This document shows positions 16,574-27,069 of a DNA stretch of 52,045 nucleotides, one piece after another (position 1 is the first letter of the stretch; each line of letters opens with the position of its first letter). Source of the DNA: Sphingobacteriales bacterium (GTDB lineage: Bacteria; Bacteroidota; Bacteroidia; UKL13-3); contig JAJTEN010000012.1 in NCBI GenBank assembly GCA_021298155.1, positions 1-52,045 of the forward strand, written 5' to 3'. The position numbers and the translations under genes are program-made. A model generated the notes under the pieces. That model was not told the origin of the DNA, ran no database searches, and worked only from the letters and a program-made list of their open reading frames with translations.

Positions 16574-19500
16574 TTAATCTTTGATTAACTTTCGGGTAAT
16601 TGTTGTTTCTCCTTTTGAAACCTTTATCACATAAATGCCTGAAGCCAATTTATGCAAGGCAGATACCGTAATCCCTGCACCTCCAGCTATCTGATTTAAT
16701 TGGCCTTTGTACGCAACTTTTCCAAATAAATCTACTATTTCAATTGATACCGCCGCGTTTTCTGAAAGTGCAAAACCTAGGTTAATTTGGTCTTTAAACG
16801 GATTTGGATATACAATTATTTCCTCCGCTATTTCGCCTGTAAAATCTAGCAAGCGAGCAGGAGAATACGCAAAGCTTCCGTCTCTGTCTATCATTTTCAA
16901 TCTGTAATATACATGCTTACCATCAAAAATTTGAACTGCATTTTTGTCATCAAACTGATAGGTTAGTGATTTATTAGAATTACCTGCGGCGGCTATTTCA
17001 CCAATCTTCACAAAACGCTTTCCATCTTCTGCGCGTTCTACCTCAAATAGCTTGCTATTCAATTCACTCACTGTATTCCAAATTAATAAAGCATCCTCAC
17101 CATTTCGCATGGCTTCAAACTTAGATAAAGTTACAGGCAATGGAGCAAGGTCGGTAGTTCCTGTAAAATCTCCTAAATCATTGCTCATACCTGCAACACC
17201 AAACCTGTAGTTTACAGAGTCTACTGCAGTCATACTTGCGCCAAAATGCTTCCAAGTTCCTGCTGCAGCAGATGTTTTTTGTGCGAGTTTTAAATCACTC
17301 ATAAATGGCACAGTACCCAACATATTTGGATCAAAAGTAAAGGTAACATCATAAGCATATAATGAACCACCACTTGGCGTGATTCTCCAAAATACATCCA
17401 TAATCTCTGCATTTGGATTATTCCCATTATTGGTTGGATCAGACACAACTGCACCTGTATGGTAAGTTCCACTGATGGCAGTTGGTAAGGTTCCACTATA
17501 CCCCCAAACCAAAGTAGCAACAGTATCTCCGTATGAAATCATACGCTGGGTATTTCCTCCACCAATACTTCCAGTGATAGTCATTGGTGCTGGATTTACT
17601 GTTGGTGTAAACTCAAATGCGCCTATATCAGGTGCACCCGTTCTAACTAAGGTACTTCTATTTGCTCCGGTAATATCTCTAGGTACAAACATGGTTTGTT
17701 GTGCGCGGCCATTAGCAGCCCAGGCCATTGCATTATTTACAGCAGGCTTCAAATCAGTGCTGGATGTAAAGGTCATATCTGCTAATAAAGACCTTCTATC
17801 TGTATTTACATTTACTGCATTTCTAAAAGTGGTATAAATAGTGCTTGGCGCATAGTTTAAACCATTCACAAAGGCAAAGTTTGCCCCAGTAGAATAATAT
17901 AAATTATTATCGGCCTGACTTGTTCCGCTGGTTGCGGCGAAGTTTGCGTAGTAAATTGCATAACTGCTTGGGCAATATAAAATATTATTTACGATTCTTA
18001 AGTTTGACGTTGCCACAATTTGAGGAACGGTTGGACTCGTAGTATTTCCTTGAATATACAAAGCATACGATGTAGTTGGAGAAGTTAAGCGAAGTGTATT
18101 GTTCATGAAATAGGTATTAGACCCATTTGCATAAAAAATTCCATATTGGGTATTTGAACTGGTCATGTTTACTACATTATTACTAAACATAGCTAAACCT
18201 GCCTCCCCATAGTAATTTACTTGTGCAGCATATATTCCGTAATAACCTGCTGGACTCTGAATATCATTTCCTGTAACTTCTACATTTCCAGAAATACCAC
18301 TAAAGAATAATCCATAATAACCATATGAAGGACTTGGATTTACTTTATTATCTCTCACTTTAGGGTTATTTCTGCTCAACAAATAGATACCCGACCAATA
18401 TGGTTGATTTATGAAGTTAGAGTCGATTACTAAGCCTGGTGTGTATTGATTAATGATATTTTGACCACCTAAATAAATAGAGTAAGAACCAAATCTAAAT
18501 TCATTTTTTACAAAAGATAGTTCAGTGGCATTATCTCCATTTGGACCAAATACTACAGCAAATTGATCTGCTGTACTGGTGGTAGTAACTCCCTCCAAAA
18601 TACAGTTTCTAAAACTGATATTATTGGTATTTGTATTATTGGTAGCAAACTTGTTAATAGATACTACTCTCGCAAAAGTAGCATTTGTATTACGAACAGT
18701 TAAGTGTTCAAAATTAACAAAACCAGCTCCTCTTAATCTAATGGTATAATTATCTAATGAAGTGGCATTAGCAGAGGTAATGATAACGCCAGCAGCATTA
18801 TTTGATGCAGATTTAAACAATACCTTTGCATTCGAATTAGTACCTGCAATGGTTGTAATATCTATCTGGCCTGTATAGGTTCCATTAGAAATATTGAATG
18901 TTACGTTTCCAGTAACACCACCGCAGGTTAACCTATTCACAGCATCTGCGATGGTTAAAAAGTTATTTGGACCCGTACCACTTGGATTTATAGTATAATT
19001 ACCATTTAAAGCGCCACAGAAGCTTGTTGAGGTGGTGTCATTTAAATTTTGCAAATCAGCTACCGTATTTGGATTGCTGGTGTATGCTTTCATATTCACT
19101 AAACCGCCGGTGAAGTTAAATCTTTGATTGGCTCCTGATGGGCCACTAGTAGAATCAAATTCAACGGTATCTGTAGCTCCAGGTGCAATTGAACCCGTAT
19201 AGGTAAGTGTTCTTACTAAAGTATCAACAGCATAGCTCACGTTTAAACTGGTAATGGTATTTAATCCAAAATTTTGAACTACCACAACTACATTTGTTAA
19301 ACCTGGCTGAACCGGCTTACTTGGTGTTAAAATAGCGATAGCACCTGCATCTTCTGTTGGGCGAGAGAATTCGTTTACACCTGGATCTGGTGCTGTGGCA
19401 TTTCTTGTTACGCCATCAATATCTGTTGGCACCGTTGCTAATGGCATGCCCATACTATCTATAGAAGGACTAATTGTTCTTAGATTAGTGGCCGAGAAGT

Positions 19501-22500
19501 AGGTTGGCAATGTCCAAATACTATTGGTATCAATATTCGTAATAAATGGTGCCATCGCAAATCTATAGGTAGCCAAGGTAGGAAAAATTGTATTTGCAAT
19601 ACGGAAAGGATAGGCAGATGGCGAATTATATACATTATGATTAATTAGCATAGAGCTCGCACTTAATGCAGCTGTATTTGTACACCACAATGCCATTGCA
19701 CCATTTGGTGAGGTAAAAATATTATTTACGATTCTAGCATTATTAGCTGTTGCGGCATTATTGTAATTGTAATATAATGCACAGCTTACATAAGATGCAT
19801 CAGCAGAGGTATTGTTTACTGTATTATGAGCGATATCTGTAAAGGTATTTGAACCTCCATCATAGATTCCATAAGAAGTAAAAGAGGCTTGGCCGATCTG
19901 AATCATGTTATTGGCAATAATATTTCTTGAAGAACTAGTACCAATATTTCCAAACATATAAATACCATATCCACCAGCTTGTCCGTACATTCTATTTCTG
20001 GTGATTCTAATACCATTATCACACTGATAGGTATACAATGGAGAAGCGAAAGTATTCACCCCATTTCCAGCATTGATAATAACATTATTATCCATGATAA
20101 TGCCATTTTGCCAATAAGCAAATACACCATAATAAAAAGGATTAATAAATACCGAATTTCTAATAACATTACCATTTGCTCTAGGTGTTGAATTATTAAA
20201 TAAGTTAACACCATAATACCCTCCAACTAAAGTACAGCTATCAATGAGCAAATAATTTGCATTATTTCCAGCATTGTTAACATTCATATTATTGGAACTA
20301 GAAACAATAGGAGCAAACGATGTAAAACCAGTGGTTAATAGCGATGTTTTCACTGCGCACCTTACCACACTATTACTGTCAGCAGCATTCATGTATAATA
20401 TTCCGAAACCTCCACCTGAGGATGCAGAATTTTCAATACTCAAATTCCTAAAATGAATGTGTTTCGCACCATTCATTAAAATCGTTGCTCTTTGTCCCGA
20501 ACCATTATGAACAATTCTTGTGGTGGCTGTATCTGCCCCAACAATAGTAATACTATTTATTGCACTCATTCCTGGCGCTACGCCGTTAAAGGCAATTGAA
20601 CCATTATAAACTCCCGGTACAATATTCACTGTAATTGGACCAGCAACCCCGCATAGTTGTGCAGTTTGCGAAAAAGCAACTAAACTATTAAAAATTGTAT
20701 CATTCGGAGTTACTGCTGGGTTTACATAATAGTTCCCTGCTAAAGGAGTACATACCGTTACATTAATGGTATCATTTAAAGGAAAACTATCAGATACTGT
20801 ATTAGGATTTGATGACCATGCTTTAATTTTATAAAATCCAGGGTTTGCAAAGTTGTATGAACCTAAAATCATAGCAGAACTATCGCCAAAACCTATGCTA
20901 CCTGTCCATATATTAGGCGTTTGCGCAGTACCATTAACTGTCCAATCTAAATTTGCACTCGTTAATGCAGCTGTTCCAAAACTCTTTACCATAACTTGTA
21001 CGTTTTGTACACCAAGAGAAAGTGGACTAGTTGGAGCTATAAATCTTGTTAGTGCCGCATCAGCTCCTGGTACAGAGAATTCATAAGCACCAATATCAGG
21101 AGTAGAAGTTCTTAATGCACCGGTATAATCTCTTGGTACATCTGGTGTATTGAAACCCACATTATTTAATGAGTCATTGCCTGGCATATAATATTCAGGA
21201 TTAACACTAAATCTAAACATAGGATTTGCAAATACACCTTGTTGATCATATGCATTGGCATTTACAGCTCTCCAGGCAGCCCAAGTGGTTTGATTACTTG
21301 CATGAAACCCAACAAAATTATTAGTACTACCTGCAGGCACTCTCAAATACACATTATTATTATTAATTGTATAACCTGCTCCAGTGGTTTGTAAATAATA
21401 TACATATTTAGCACCTGAACCTCCTCGGTTCAAACCCCAAATATTATTTCTAATAATTAAACCAGTTGGCGATCCAGAATTATAATATAAATACGTAACT
21501 CCAGTAGACGTGCTCGCTGCATGATCAACATCAAAGGTGTTATTGTATATACGTATATTGTTTACACTTTGCTGGTAATATCCATATAAGGTACCATTAA
21601 ACTTAATATCATACATTAAGTTATTTCTAAAAATAATAGGTCGTGTAGCCTGTGTATTAGTAGCAATAAAATAATACCCATAAAAAGTACCAGTAGTTGT
21701 TTGTTGCATCTGGAATGGCTGTTTTATCACATTATTTTCAATGGTATCTTGAGCCATACCATTTACACCATAGATTCCATAAAAAGTAGTTGGAGACGCT
21801 TTAGTTGGTCGCCACATCACATTACCGGAGATGGTTGAACCAGATGTATACATCATATACATTCCATATACTGTAAAATCTCTTAAATCATTATTTTTAA
21901 TAACGTTAAATGTATTTGGACCATTAGTAGTGTTTGTTGGGCAATACGAAATTCCAAAATATGGACCACCTGTGCTGTTACCCACAATTGAGTTATTTTG
22001 AATTAAGTTATTGGTACCATTATTTCCGGTTGCGGTTGGACTATTTAGAGCTCCTGTAATAGCAATACCGGCAGAGTTAGAACCACCCAACACAGAACCA
22101 ATATCAATAGTACAATTCTGTATGGTGTTAAAATTAGCTCCTGCAGTTAAAATTACTCCTACGCCTTGGCTCGAATTTAAACTTACAATTCTTAAGTTAT
22201 TAATGGTACAATAATCTGTACCTACTAAATTAAAAATACCTATACTACCATTACTTATATTGTTAAACTGAAGTGTAGCTCCATTTCCATTAATTGTAAC
22301 AGTGTTTGCGGCACTGGTTCCCGGAAATTGGGTAAACATTACTTGTTCGGTATACGGCCCACTTCCGGTAGTTACATTTGCAGTAACAGCCCCACCTAAT
22401 CCACCAATTTGAAGCAAGGTAGCAAAATCTGTAAAGTTTGTAAATACACCAACACCCGGAGTAGCCGCATTGTTGATGGTAATTACTCCAGATACACTAG

Positions 22501-25240
22501 ATGCGGTGATGCCTGATACTTCATTATTAGCAGCATTTGGGTCAGTTACACCATTTGGATTACTTATAGTAGCTACTATTCGATATAAGCTATTAGAAGC
22601 AATTGCCACCGAATCTAAGAAAATGTTATTACTCACGGTTCCACCAAATAAACTATCTGTGAAACTAATTGGTGTTTGTGCCACCCCGTTTAAGGTCCAG
22701 TTAATAGTGGCACTGGTTATCAGGTTTTGCCCTGCATTTCTTATTTTTACGAAGATTGCCTTATTCCCAGCAGCGTATGGCGCTGCAGGCATTACAATTT
22801 GATCCATGGCTGCATCTAGTGCAATCGGACTTGCCTCAAATGCGCCAATATCCATTGGCAATGCCCTAGGTGTGTTGGCAACATCAAAAGGTACAGTAGC
22901 AATTACATTTGCACCTGCACCATTATATGCTCCATCTTGTGGAGAGAAATTGGCAGTACTTGCATTTACATAATTTGGAGAAAACGAATTACTCTGTTGG
23001 TCGAATATAGGGAAAGCTGTTTTCCAAGATGACAGCGATGGGTAATCAACACCCAAATAATTGACTAAGTTGTATCCTGTTGAATTACTAAAATACGCAT
23101 TGTTATTAATAGTGGCTCCCGTTGCCCAAGAACCCGTTGAAAACAATGCATGCTTAGCTCCTGAACCACCTTTGGTTATGCTTATGATATTGTTTCTAAA
23201 ATCTAGAAAACTAGAAGTAGAAGTTCCACCTGTCCAATATAAACCCTGTGTTTGATTTGTACTTGTAGATGCTGCATAATCAAAATTGAAGGTGTTATTA
23301 TATATTCTATGATTAAAGCTTGTTAAGAAATAAAATCCAAACTGCTGTCCATTACCATTTAAATTATAGGCGAGATTATTGGTAAAAATACACGGCTCTG
23401 TAGACGATCCAGAATAATTTATCCCATAAAATAAAAACATAGGAGTAGTGGTGGTTGGTGAACCTCCAAACAGATTGGTAATAATATTTGCATCAAACGT
23501 ATCTAAACGAGCAGTACTATTTAAATAAAAAGCATACGTGGTAGTAAATGAAGTTTTTGTGGGTCTTGTAATGGTATTTCCACGGAAGACTGTCCTATTT
23601 CCAAATTGCCAATTTACACCGGCGTAAAAGAAGTTTTCAATTCTATTGTATAAAAATCTATTGTAAGACCAGGTAGTTCCAGATGCTTGAGGATAACCTA
23701 CAATACCGTAATACATGCCCGATGATGTTGGGTGTCCTTTTATGGTATTCAATTCAATGGTATTGAACCTTCCATTTGCACCACTTGTATTATTTGATGA
23801 TGTACTATTTGAAAATACAATGCCTGCTGAATTATTTGCAGTAGATGAAGTAACGGTTGAAATGTCAATAACAGATCTGCGAATTACATTAGAATCTGCA
23901 TTTTGAAAGAAATGAACGCCCCATCCAAAATTAGCATTAGTGGTTCTAATATTTAAACTATCAATGGTTACATGCTTAGCCCCTTGTAACCTAATTACAG
24001 AAATATTATTGGCATCGCAGTTAAATTGCAAGGTTGCTCCTCCACCAAAGAATTTGATGGTATTGGTTGCTGATGCTCCAGGAATAGCTGGAATAATTAA
24101 GTTTTCATTATAGATACCCGGTGTTACATTGATTTCCACAGGCCCAGAAACGCCACAAGCAATTAAGGCTGAATCAGCTGCTCCAAATCTTGTAAAATTA
24201 TTAATGGCTGTACCCGTAGGGTTAATGGTGTATGTGCCGGATAATGGGGCAGAGCAGTAAGTTACCATAGACCTACAAATAGTATCATTGGCGGGAGTAT
24301 TATTACCTAAAAAGTTCGGATTATCTGTCCACGCCCGCAAATTATAAGATCCTGTTGAAGGCAAAGAAAGTAAGGTGGTAAAAGTAGCCGTATAGGTAGC
24401 TCCTGGAGCAATCGACAAAGAACTTAAAGACTGAAAGACAGGTGTATTATTATTTAATTGATAATATACATCCACACTTGTAATGGTGGTGGTTGAAATA
24501 TTTGTAAAATTAAAGGCAACTGTATTATTTCCAACCAAAGGTGCAGCAGGTGAAGTAATTTTTCCCGACATTAAATCTGGTGTGCTAGCTGGCACTAATA
24601 AAGTATAATCTTCGTATTCTGCTGAATACGTTAATGGTCCACAAGGCTGGGGAATTAAGCCTTGACCATCACTTGCTACACGAATGCGGTATACACCAGC
24701 AGTAAGCGTAGTTGGTAAAATAAAGCTACCACTAACATCTGTATTCACAACTGTTAAATTGGGTGAAGTAAATACCAACTCTGGAGCAGTAGTTGCAAAT
24801 GTTCCATTATTATCGTAATCGATGTATATTCTAAATAAAGTCTGATTACTGTTTCCACCTCTAACCGTAAAATAAACTGAATCACCAGCAGCAGCTCGTA
24901 CTATTTGATTGGTATAATCAAAATAGATCTGAGTACCCTGACCAGCAGTAGTAAAATTACTAATCTGAGAAGGAGTGACTGAGGTTCCTAAAATAACCCG
25001 CTGAATCCCCATACCAAAATTTGCATTATTTGCAGCTGTAATAGCTGTGCAATAATTTGGCGTGGTATAACATTGTGAATAGGAATGCTGAACAGCCATC
25101 AACATCATAAGCACCAAAAAAACCACTGATTTTAGCTGTTTAAAATTAAAGCTTTCGCACATTCGCGTGGGCCATTTTAAACGCATTGTAGCTGCCAAGT
25201 GATTGGCTCGAAAAGACTCGTTTTGTAGAAAGTTTTTCAT
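16574..25240 (-). CDS. Giant secreted beta-helix protein with T9SS type A sorting domain
   Basis: A 2888-residue secreted protein. The signal peptide is FKQLKSVVFLVLMMLMAVQHSYS (about 34-56, split hydrophobic core); the 30 residues before it suggest the real start may be Met19 or Met27. A GEVED-like domain with a calcium-type loop (YIDYDNNGTF) spans about 110-215. Then come four modules of about 580 residues, starting near 330, 915, 1500 and 2077. Each opens with G-x-Y-x-INP, has right-handed beta-helix repeats rich in N-N-x-I-x-x-N, and most close with PDIGAFE or DIGAYE plus a CARDB-like Ig segment. The end has a fibronectin-like block (LPVTLSKFEA) and the T9SS sorting domain (VYPNPFKDQINL to KLIKD, last 80 residues). 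It is probably a surface adhesin or glycan-binding protein; no catalytic site is seen. It is monocistronic. Confidence 0.88.
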   Translation of the reverse strand: MKNFLQNESFRANHLAATMRLKWPTRMCESFNFKQLKSVVFLVLMMLMAVQHSYSQCYTTPNYCTAITAANNANFGMGIQRVILGTSVTPSQISNFTTAGQGTQIYFDYTNQIVRAAAGDSVYFTVRGGNSNQTLFRIYIDYDNNGTFATTAPELVFTSPNLTVVNTDVSGSFILPTTLTAGVYRIRVASDGQGLIPQPCGPLTYSAEYEDYTLLVPASTPDLMSGKITSPAAPLVGNNTVAFNFTNISTTTITSVDVYYQLNNNTPVFQSLSSLSIAPGATYTATFTTLLSLPSTGSYNLRAWTDNPNFLGNNTPANDTICRSMVTYCSAPLSGTYTINPTGTAINNFTRFGAADSALIACGVSGPVEINVTPGIYNENLIIPAIPGASATNTIKFFGGGATLQFNCDANNISVIRLQGAKHVTIDSLNIRTTNANFGWGVHFFQNADSNVIRRSVIDISTVTSSTANNSAGIVFSNSTSSNNTSGANGRFNTIELNTIKGHPTSSGMYYGIVGYPQASGTTWSYNRFLYNRIENFFYAGVNWQFGNRTVFRGNTITRPTKTSFTTTYAFYLNSTARLDTFDANIITNLFGGSPTTTTPMFLFYGINYSGSSTEPCIFTNNLAYNLNGNGQQFGFYFLTSFNHRIYNNTFNFDYAASTSTNQTQGLYWTGGTSTSSFLDFRNNIISITKGGSGAKHALFSTGSWATGATINNNAYFSNSTGYNLVNYLGVDYPSLSSWKTAFPIFDQQSNSFSPNYVNASTANFSPQDGAYNGAGANVIATVPFDVANTPRALPMDIGAFEASPIALDAAMDQIVMPAAPYAAGNKAIFVKIRNAGQNLITSATINWTLNGVAQTPISFTDSLFGGTVSNNIFLDSVAIASNSLYRIVATISNPNGVTDPNAANNEVSGITASSVSGVITINNAATPGVGVFTNFTDFATLLQIGGLGGAVTANVTTGSGPYTEQVMFTQFPGTSAANTVTINGNGATLQFNNISNGSIGIFNLVGTDYCTINNLRIVSLNSSQGVGVILTAGANFNTIQNCTIDIGSVLGGSNSAGIAITGALNSPTATGNNGTNNLIQNNSIVGNSTGGPYFGISYCPTNTTNGPNTFNVIKNNDLRDFTVYGMYMMYTSGSTISGNVMWRPTKASPTTFYGIYGVNGMAQDTIENNVIKQPFQMQQTTTGTFYGYYFIATNTQATRPIIFRNNLMYDIKFNGTLYGYYQQSVNNIRIYNNTFDVDHAASTSTGVTYLYYNSGSPTGLIIRNNIWGLNRGGSGAKYVYYLQTTGAGYTINNNNVYLRVPAGSTNNFVGFHASNQTTWAAWRAVNANAYDQQGVFANPMFRFSVNPEYYMPGNDSLNNVGFNTPDVPRDYTGALRTSTPDIGAYEFSVPGADAALTRFIAPTSPLSLGVQNVQVMVKSFGTAALTSANLDWTVNGTAQTPNIWTGSIGFGDSSAMILGSYNFANPGFYKIKAWSSNPNTVSDSFPLNDTINVTVCTPLAGNYYVNPAVTPNDTIFNSLVAFSQTAQLCGVAGPITVNIVPGVYNGSIAFNGVAPGMSAINSITIVGADTATTRIVHNGSGQRATILMNGAKHIHFRNLSIENSASSGGGFGILYMNAADSNSVVRCAVKTSLLTTGFTSFAPIVSSSNNMNVNNAGNNANYLLIDSCTLVGGYYGVNLFNNSTPRANGNVIRNSVFINPFYYGVFAYWQNGIIMDNNVIINAGNGVNTFASPLYTYQCDNGIRITRNRMYGQAGGYGIYMFGNIGTSSSRNIIANNMIQIGQASFTSYGIYDGGSNTFTDIAHNTVNNTSADASYVSCALYYNYNNAATANNARIVNNIFTSPNGAMALWCTNTAALSASSMLINHNVYNSPSAYPFRIANTIFPTLATYRFAMAPFITNIDTNSIWTLPTYFSATNLRTISPSIDSMGMPLATVPTDIDGVTRNATAPDPGVNEFSRPTEDAGAIAILTPSKPVQPGLTNVVVVVQNFGLNTITSLNVSYAVDTLVRTLTYTGSIAPGATDTVEFDSTSGPSGANQRFNFTGGLVNMKAYTSNPNTVADLQNLNDTTSTSFCGALNGNYTINPSGTGPNNFLTIADAVNRLTCGGVTGNVTFNISNGTYTGQIDITTIAGTNSNAKVLFKSASNNAAGVIITSANATSLDNYTIRLRGAGFVNFEHLTVRNTNATFARVVSINKFATNNTNTNNISFRNCILEGVTTTSTADQFAVVFGPNGDNATELSFVKNEFRFGSYSIYLGGQNIINQYTPGLVIDSNFINQPYWSGIYLLSRNNPKVRDNKVNPSPSYGYYGLFFSGISGNVEVTGNDIQSPAGYYGIYAAQVNYYGEAGLAMFSNNVVNMTSSNTQYGIFYANGSNTYFMNNTLRLTSPTTSYALYIQGNTTSPTVPQIVATSNLRIVNNILYCPSSYAIYYANFAATSGTSQADNNLYYSTGANFAFVNGLNYAPSTIYTTFRNAVNVNTDRRSLLADMTFTSSTDLKPAVNNAMAWAANGRAQQTMFVPRDITGANRSTLVRTGAPDIGAFEFTPTVNPAPMTITGSIGGGNTQRMISYGDTVATLVWGYSGTLPTAISGTYHTGAVVSDPTNNGNNPNAEIMDVFWRITPSGGSLYAYDVTFTFDPNMLGTVPFMSDLKLAQKTSAAAGTWKHFGASMTAVDSVNYRFGVAGMSNDLGDFTGTTDLAPLPVTLSKFEAMRNGEDALLIWNTVSELNSKLFEVERAEDGKRFVKIGEIAAAGNSNKSLTYQFDDKNAVQIFDGKHVYYRLKMIDRDGSFAYSPARLLDFTGEIAEEIIVYPNPFKDQINLGFALSENAAVSIEIVDLFGKVAYKGQLNQIAGGAGITVSALHKLASGIYVIKVSKGETTITRKLIKD

Positions 25241-25343
25241 TATAATAGTTTTTGGTTTGTTTTACACACTTTATAAAAAAGATAGTTTACCTATCATTTT
25301 CATAAATTAAAATTATAAAAAAAAATAATCAATTACAAATAAT

Positions 25344-25376
25344 AAAAAAACAGCCCCGCCTTTTTGGGGCGGGGCT
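25344..25376 (-). terminator. Intrinsic terminator of the transsulfuration gene
   Basis: GC-rich stem AGCCCCGCC (25352-25360) with GGCGGGGCT (25368-25376), 7-base loop, followed on the minus strand by a seven-T run (25350-25344), about 30 bases after the stop at 25405. Confidence 0.9.
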
Positions 25377-25404
25377 ATGCAAATTTTAAGTAAAAATTAA
25401 GAGT

Positions 25405-26562
25405 TTATGCTCCCAAAACCATTTTCAAGTCCTGCAATATATCTTCTATATCTTCCACACCTACGCTTAGTCGTAATAAATTATCAACTACGCCAGCTTT
25501 CTCTCTTTCTTCCTTTGGAATGGAAGCATGCGTCATGGTAGCCGGATGATTAATTAAACTTTCAACTCCGCCTAAACTTTCTGCTAGTGTAAATACTTTA
25601 AAAGCCGAGGCAATTTTAAAGGTTTTTTGCAAGTCTGCATTTTTAAGTACAATAGAAATCATCCCTCCAAAATCGCGCATTTGTTGTTTGGCAATGGCAT
25701 GATTGGGATGATCTGTAAAACCTGGCCAATATACCTTCTCAATGGCAGGATGATTCTGTAAAAATAGAGCCACCTGTTTACCATTTTCACAGTGTGCTTT
25801 CATTCGTAAATGCAAGGTTTTTAATCCACGTAACACCAAGAAACTATCCATTGGTCCTGGCGTTGCACCACATGAATTATGTATAAAAGCCAAACGTTCA
25901 TACAATGCATCATTACTCGTTAATAGAGCTCCCATAACAACATCACTGTGTCCACCCAAATATTTGGTAACACTATGCATTACAATATCTGCACCTAAAT
26001 CTAGTGGATTTTGCAAATAAGGAGATGCAAAAGTATTATCTACTGCAAAAGTAATATGATGGGCCTTAGCAATAGCTGAACAAGAGGCTATATCCACAAT
26101 TTGCATCGTTGGGTTAGTAGGTGTTTCTACCCACAACAATTTAGTATGATCGGTAATATAAGGAATTATATTTTGAGGATTACTTAAATCAATGAAATGA
26201 AATTTAATACCATAATTAGCAAAAACCTTAGTAAACATGCGATAAGTGCCACCATACAAATCGTTGCCAGTAATCACCTCATCTCCGGGCTTAAGCATTT
26301 TGATTACGGCATCAGTTGCTCCCATTCCGCTACTAAAACACAAACCATACTTGGCATTTTCCAGCGATGCCAAACAGTTTTCTAAGGCAGAGCGTGTAGG
26401 ATTCTTTCCTCTGGCATAGGCATACCCTTTGTGTTTACCTGGACTTTCTTGCCAATAGGTACTTGTTTGATAAATGGGCGTCATTACAGCACCTGTGGTT
26501 GGATCAGGTTCCTGACCTGCATGAATGGCTCGCGTACCAAATTTAAATTCTGAGTGATTCAT
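25405..26562 (-). CDS. Cystathionine gamma-synthase / gamma-lyase family PLP enzyme
   Basis: A 385-residue PLP enzyme of the Cys/Met transsulfuration family. Motifs are FGTRAIHAGQEPDPTTGAVMTPIYQTSTY split across the N-terminus, YARGKNPTR, FSSGMGATDAV for the phosphate, VETPTNPTMQIVDI, VDNTFASPYLQ and the PLP lysine in HSVTKYLGGHSD. The late SLGGVESLINHPATMTHASIP is typical of the gamma-synthase and gamma-lyase groups. It acts in methionine or cysteine synthesis in the cytoplasm. The choice between gamma-synthase, beta-lyase and gamma-lyase is not safe by eye. It is monocistronic, with a -7-like TACATTCG on the minus strand (26591-26584). No SAM riboswitch is seen upstream. Confidence 0.9.
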   Translation of the reverse strand: MNHSEFKFGTRAIHAGQEPDPTTGAVMTPIYQTSTYWQESPGKHKGYAYARGKNPTRSALENCLASLENAKYGLCFSSGMGATDAVIKMLKPGDEVITGNDLYGGTYRMFTKVFANYGIKFHFIDLSNPQNIIPYITDHTKLLWVETPTNPTMQIVDIASCSAIAKAHHITFAVDNTFASPYLQNPLDLGADIVMHSVTKYLGGHSDVVMGALLTSNDALYERLAFIHNSCGATPGPMDSFLVLRGLKTLHLRMKAHCENGKQVALFLQNHPAIEKVYWPGFTDHPNHAIAKQQMRDFGGMISIVLKNADLQKTFKIASAFKVFTLAESLGGVESLINHPATMTHASIPKEEREKAGVVDNLLRLSVGVEDIEDILQDLKMVLGA

Positions 26563-26703
26563 TTTTATAGATTATTTTGTGTACGAATGTAGGATTCAAA
26601 ACTTAAATTGAATAGCATTAATCAATTAAAGATTAAGGAAAGAGAAAATATTTGCATTTAAACGGAATAAACTTATTTTTCCTCCTTAATTGAAACAGAA
26701 AAT

Positions 26704-27069
26704 ATGCCTACACAATTTATTAGCAAAATGAACAAAACAGAGGCTGGTTTCCATATTCTTATGATGTTAAGTTTGGTAGATGGAAATATTCAAAGCGCTG
26801 AAAGTTCGGTAATCATAAACTTTTTAGAAGAAAATTTTAATGAAGCAATTGACATTATAAAAGAACAAGCATTTATAAGAGCATGTCCAGAGGAAGAAAG
26901 ATTGCAACATTTTACCGAAACTGCCGAACAATTTTATGCTATCGCGAGCGAGAAAGACCGCAATACATTTATCGCATTTGCCATGCAGGTGGTTATGGCT
27001 GATAAGAAAATGGAGAAAGAAGAGAATGTTTATATAAATGCTTTATTCGATTGCTGGGGGATTGATTAG
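26704..27069 (+). CDS. TerB-like acidic helical protein
   Basis: A 121-residue all-helical cytoplasmic protein with the TerB-like pattern of two acidic metal-binding-type turns, LSLVDGNIQSAE near residue 25 and VVMADKKMEKEE near residue 100. TerB-like domains bind divalent metal in the tellurite-resistance protein TerB and act as partners of many other systems. Nothing else of a ter operon is near, so resistance should not be inferred. An internal Met at residue 9 (MNKTEAGF) is an alternative start. It ends one base before the end of the converging gene at 27070, with no terminator in between. Confidence 0.65.
   Translation: MPTQFISKMNKTEAGFHILMMLSLVDGNIQSAESSVIINFLEENFNEAIDIIKEQAFIRACPEEERLQHFTETAEQFYAIASEKDRNTFIAFAMQVVMADKKMEKEENVYINALFDCWGID

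Noticed and set aside
17475-22802. Antisense reading frames inside the giant T9SS gene (for example 17475-17837 and 22470-22802)
   Set aside because: They mirror the Asn/Thr-rich coding frame, have no ribosome site, promoter or domain, and lie fully within a real gene.
16574-25240. Prophage tail or CRISPR-like repeats suggested by the many short repeated motifs
   Set aside because: The repeats are at protein level (beta-helix), not identical at DNA level, and one open frame with a signal peptide and T9SS tail spans them.
26563-26703. SAM riboswitch before the transsulfuration gene
   Set aside because: The 140-base gap shows none of the conserved SAM-I blocks and no terminator hairpin near the start codon.
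26704-27069. Tellurite resistance operon
   Set aside because: Only a single TerB-like protein is present; no TerC, TerD or TerE genes are near.
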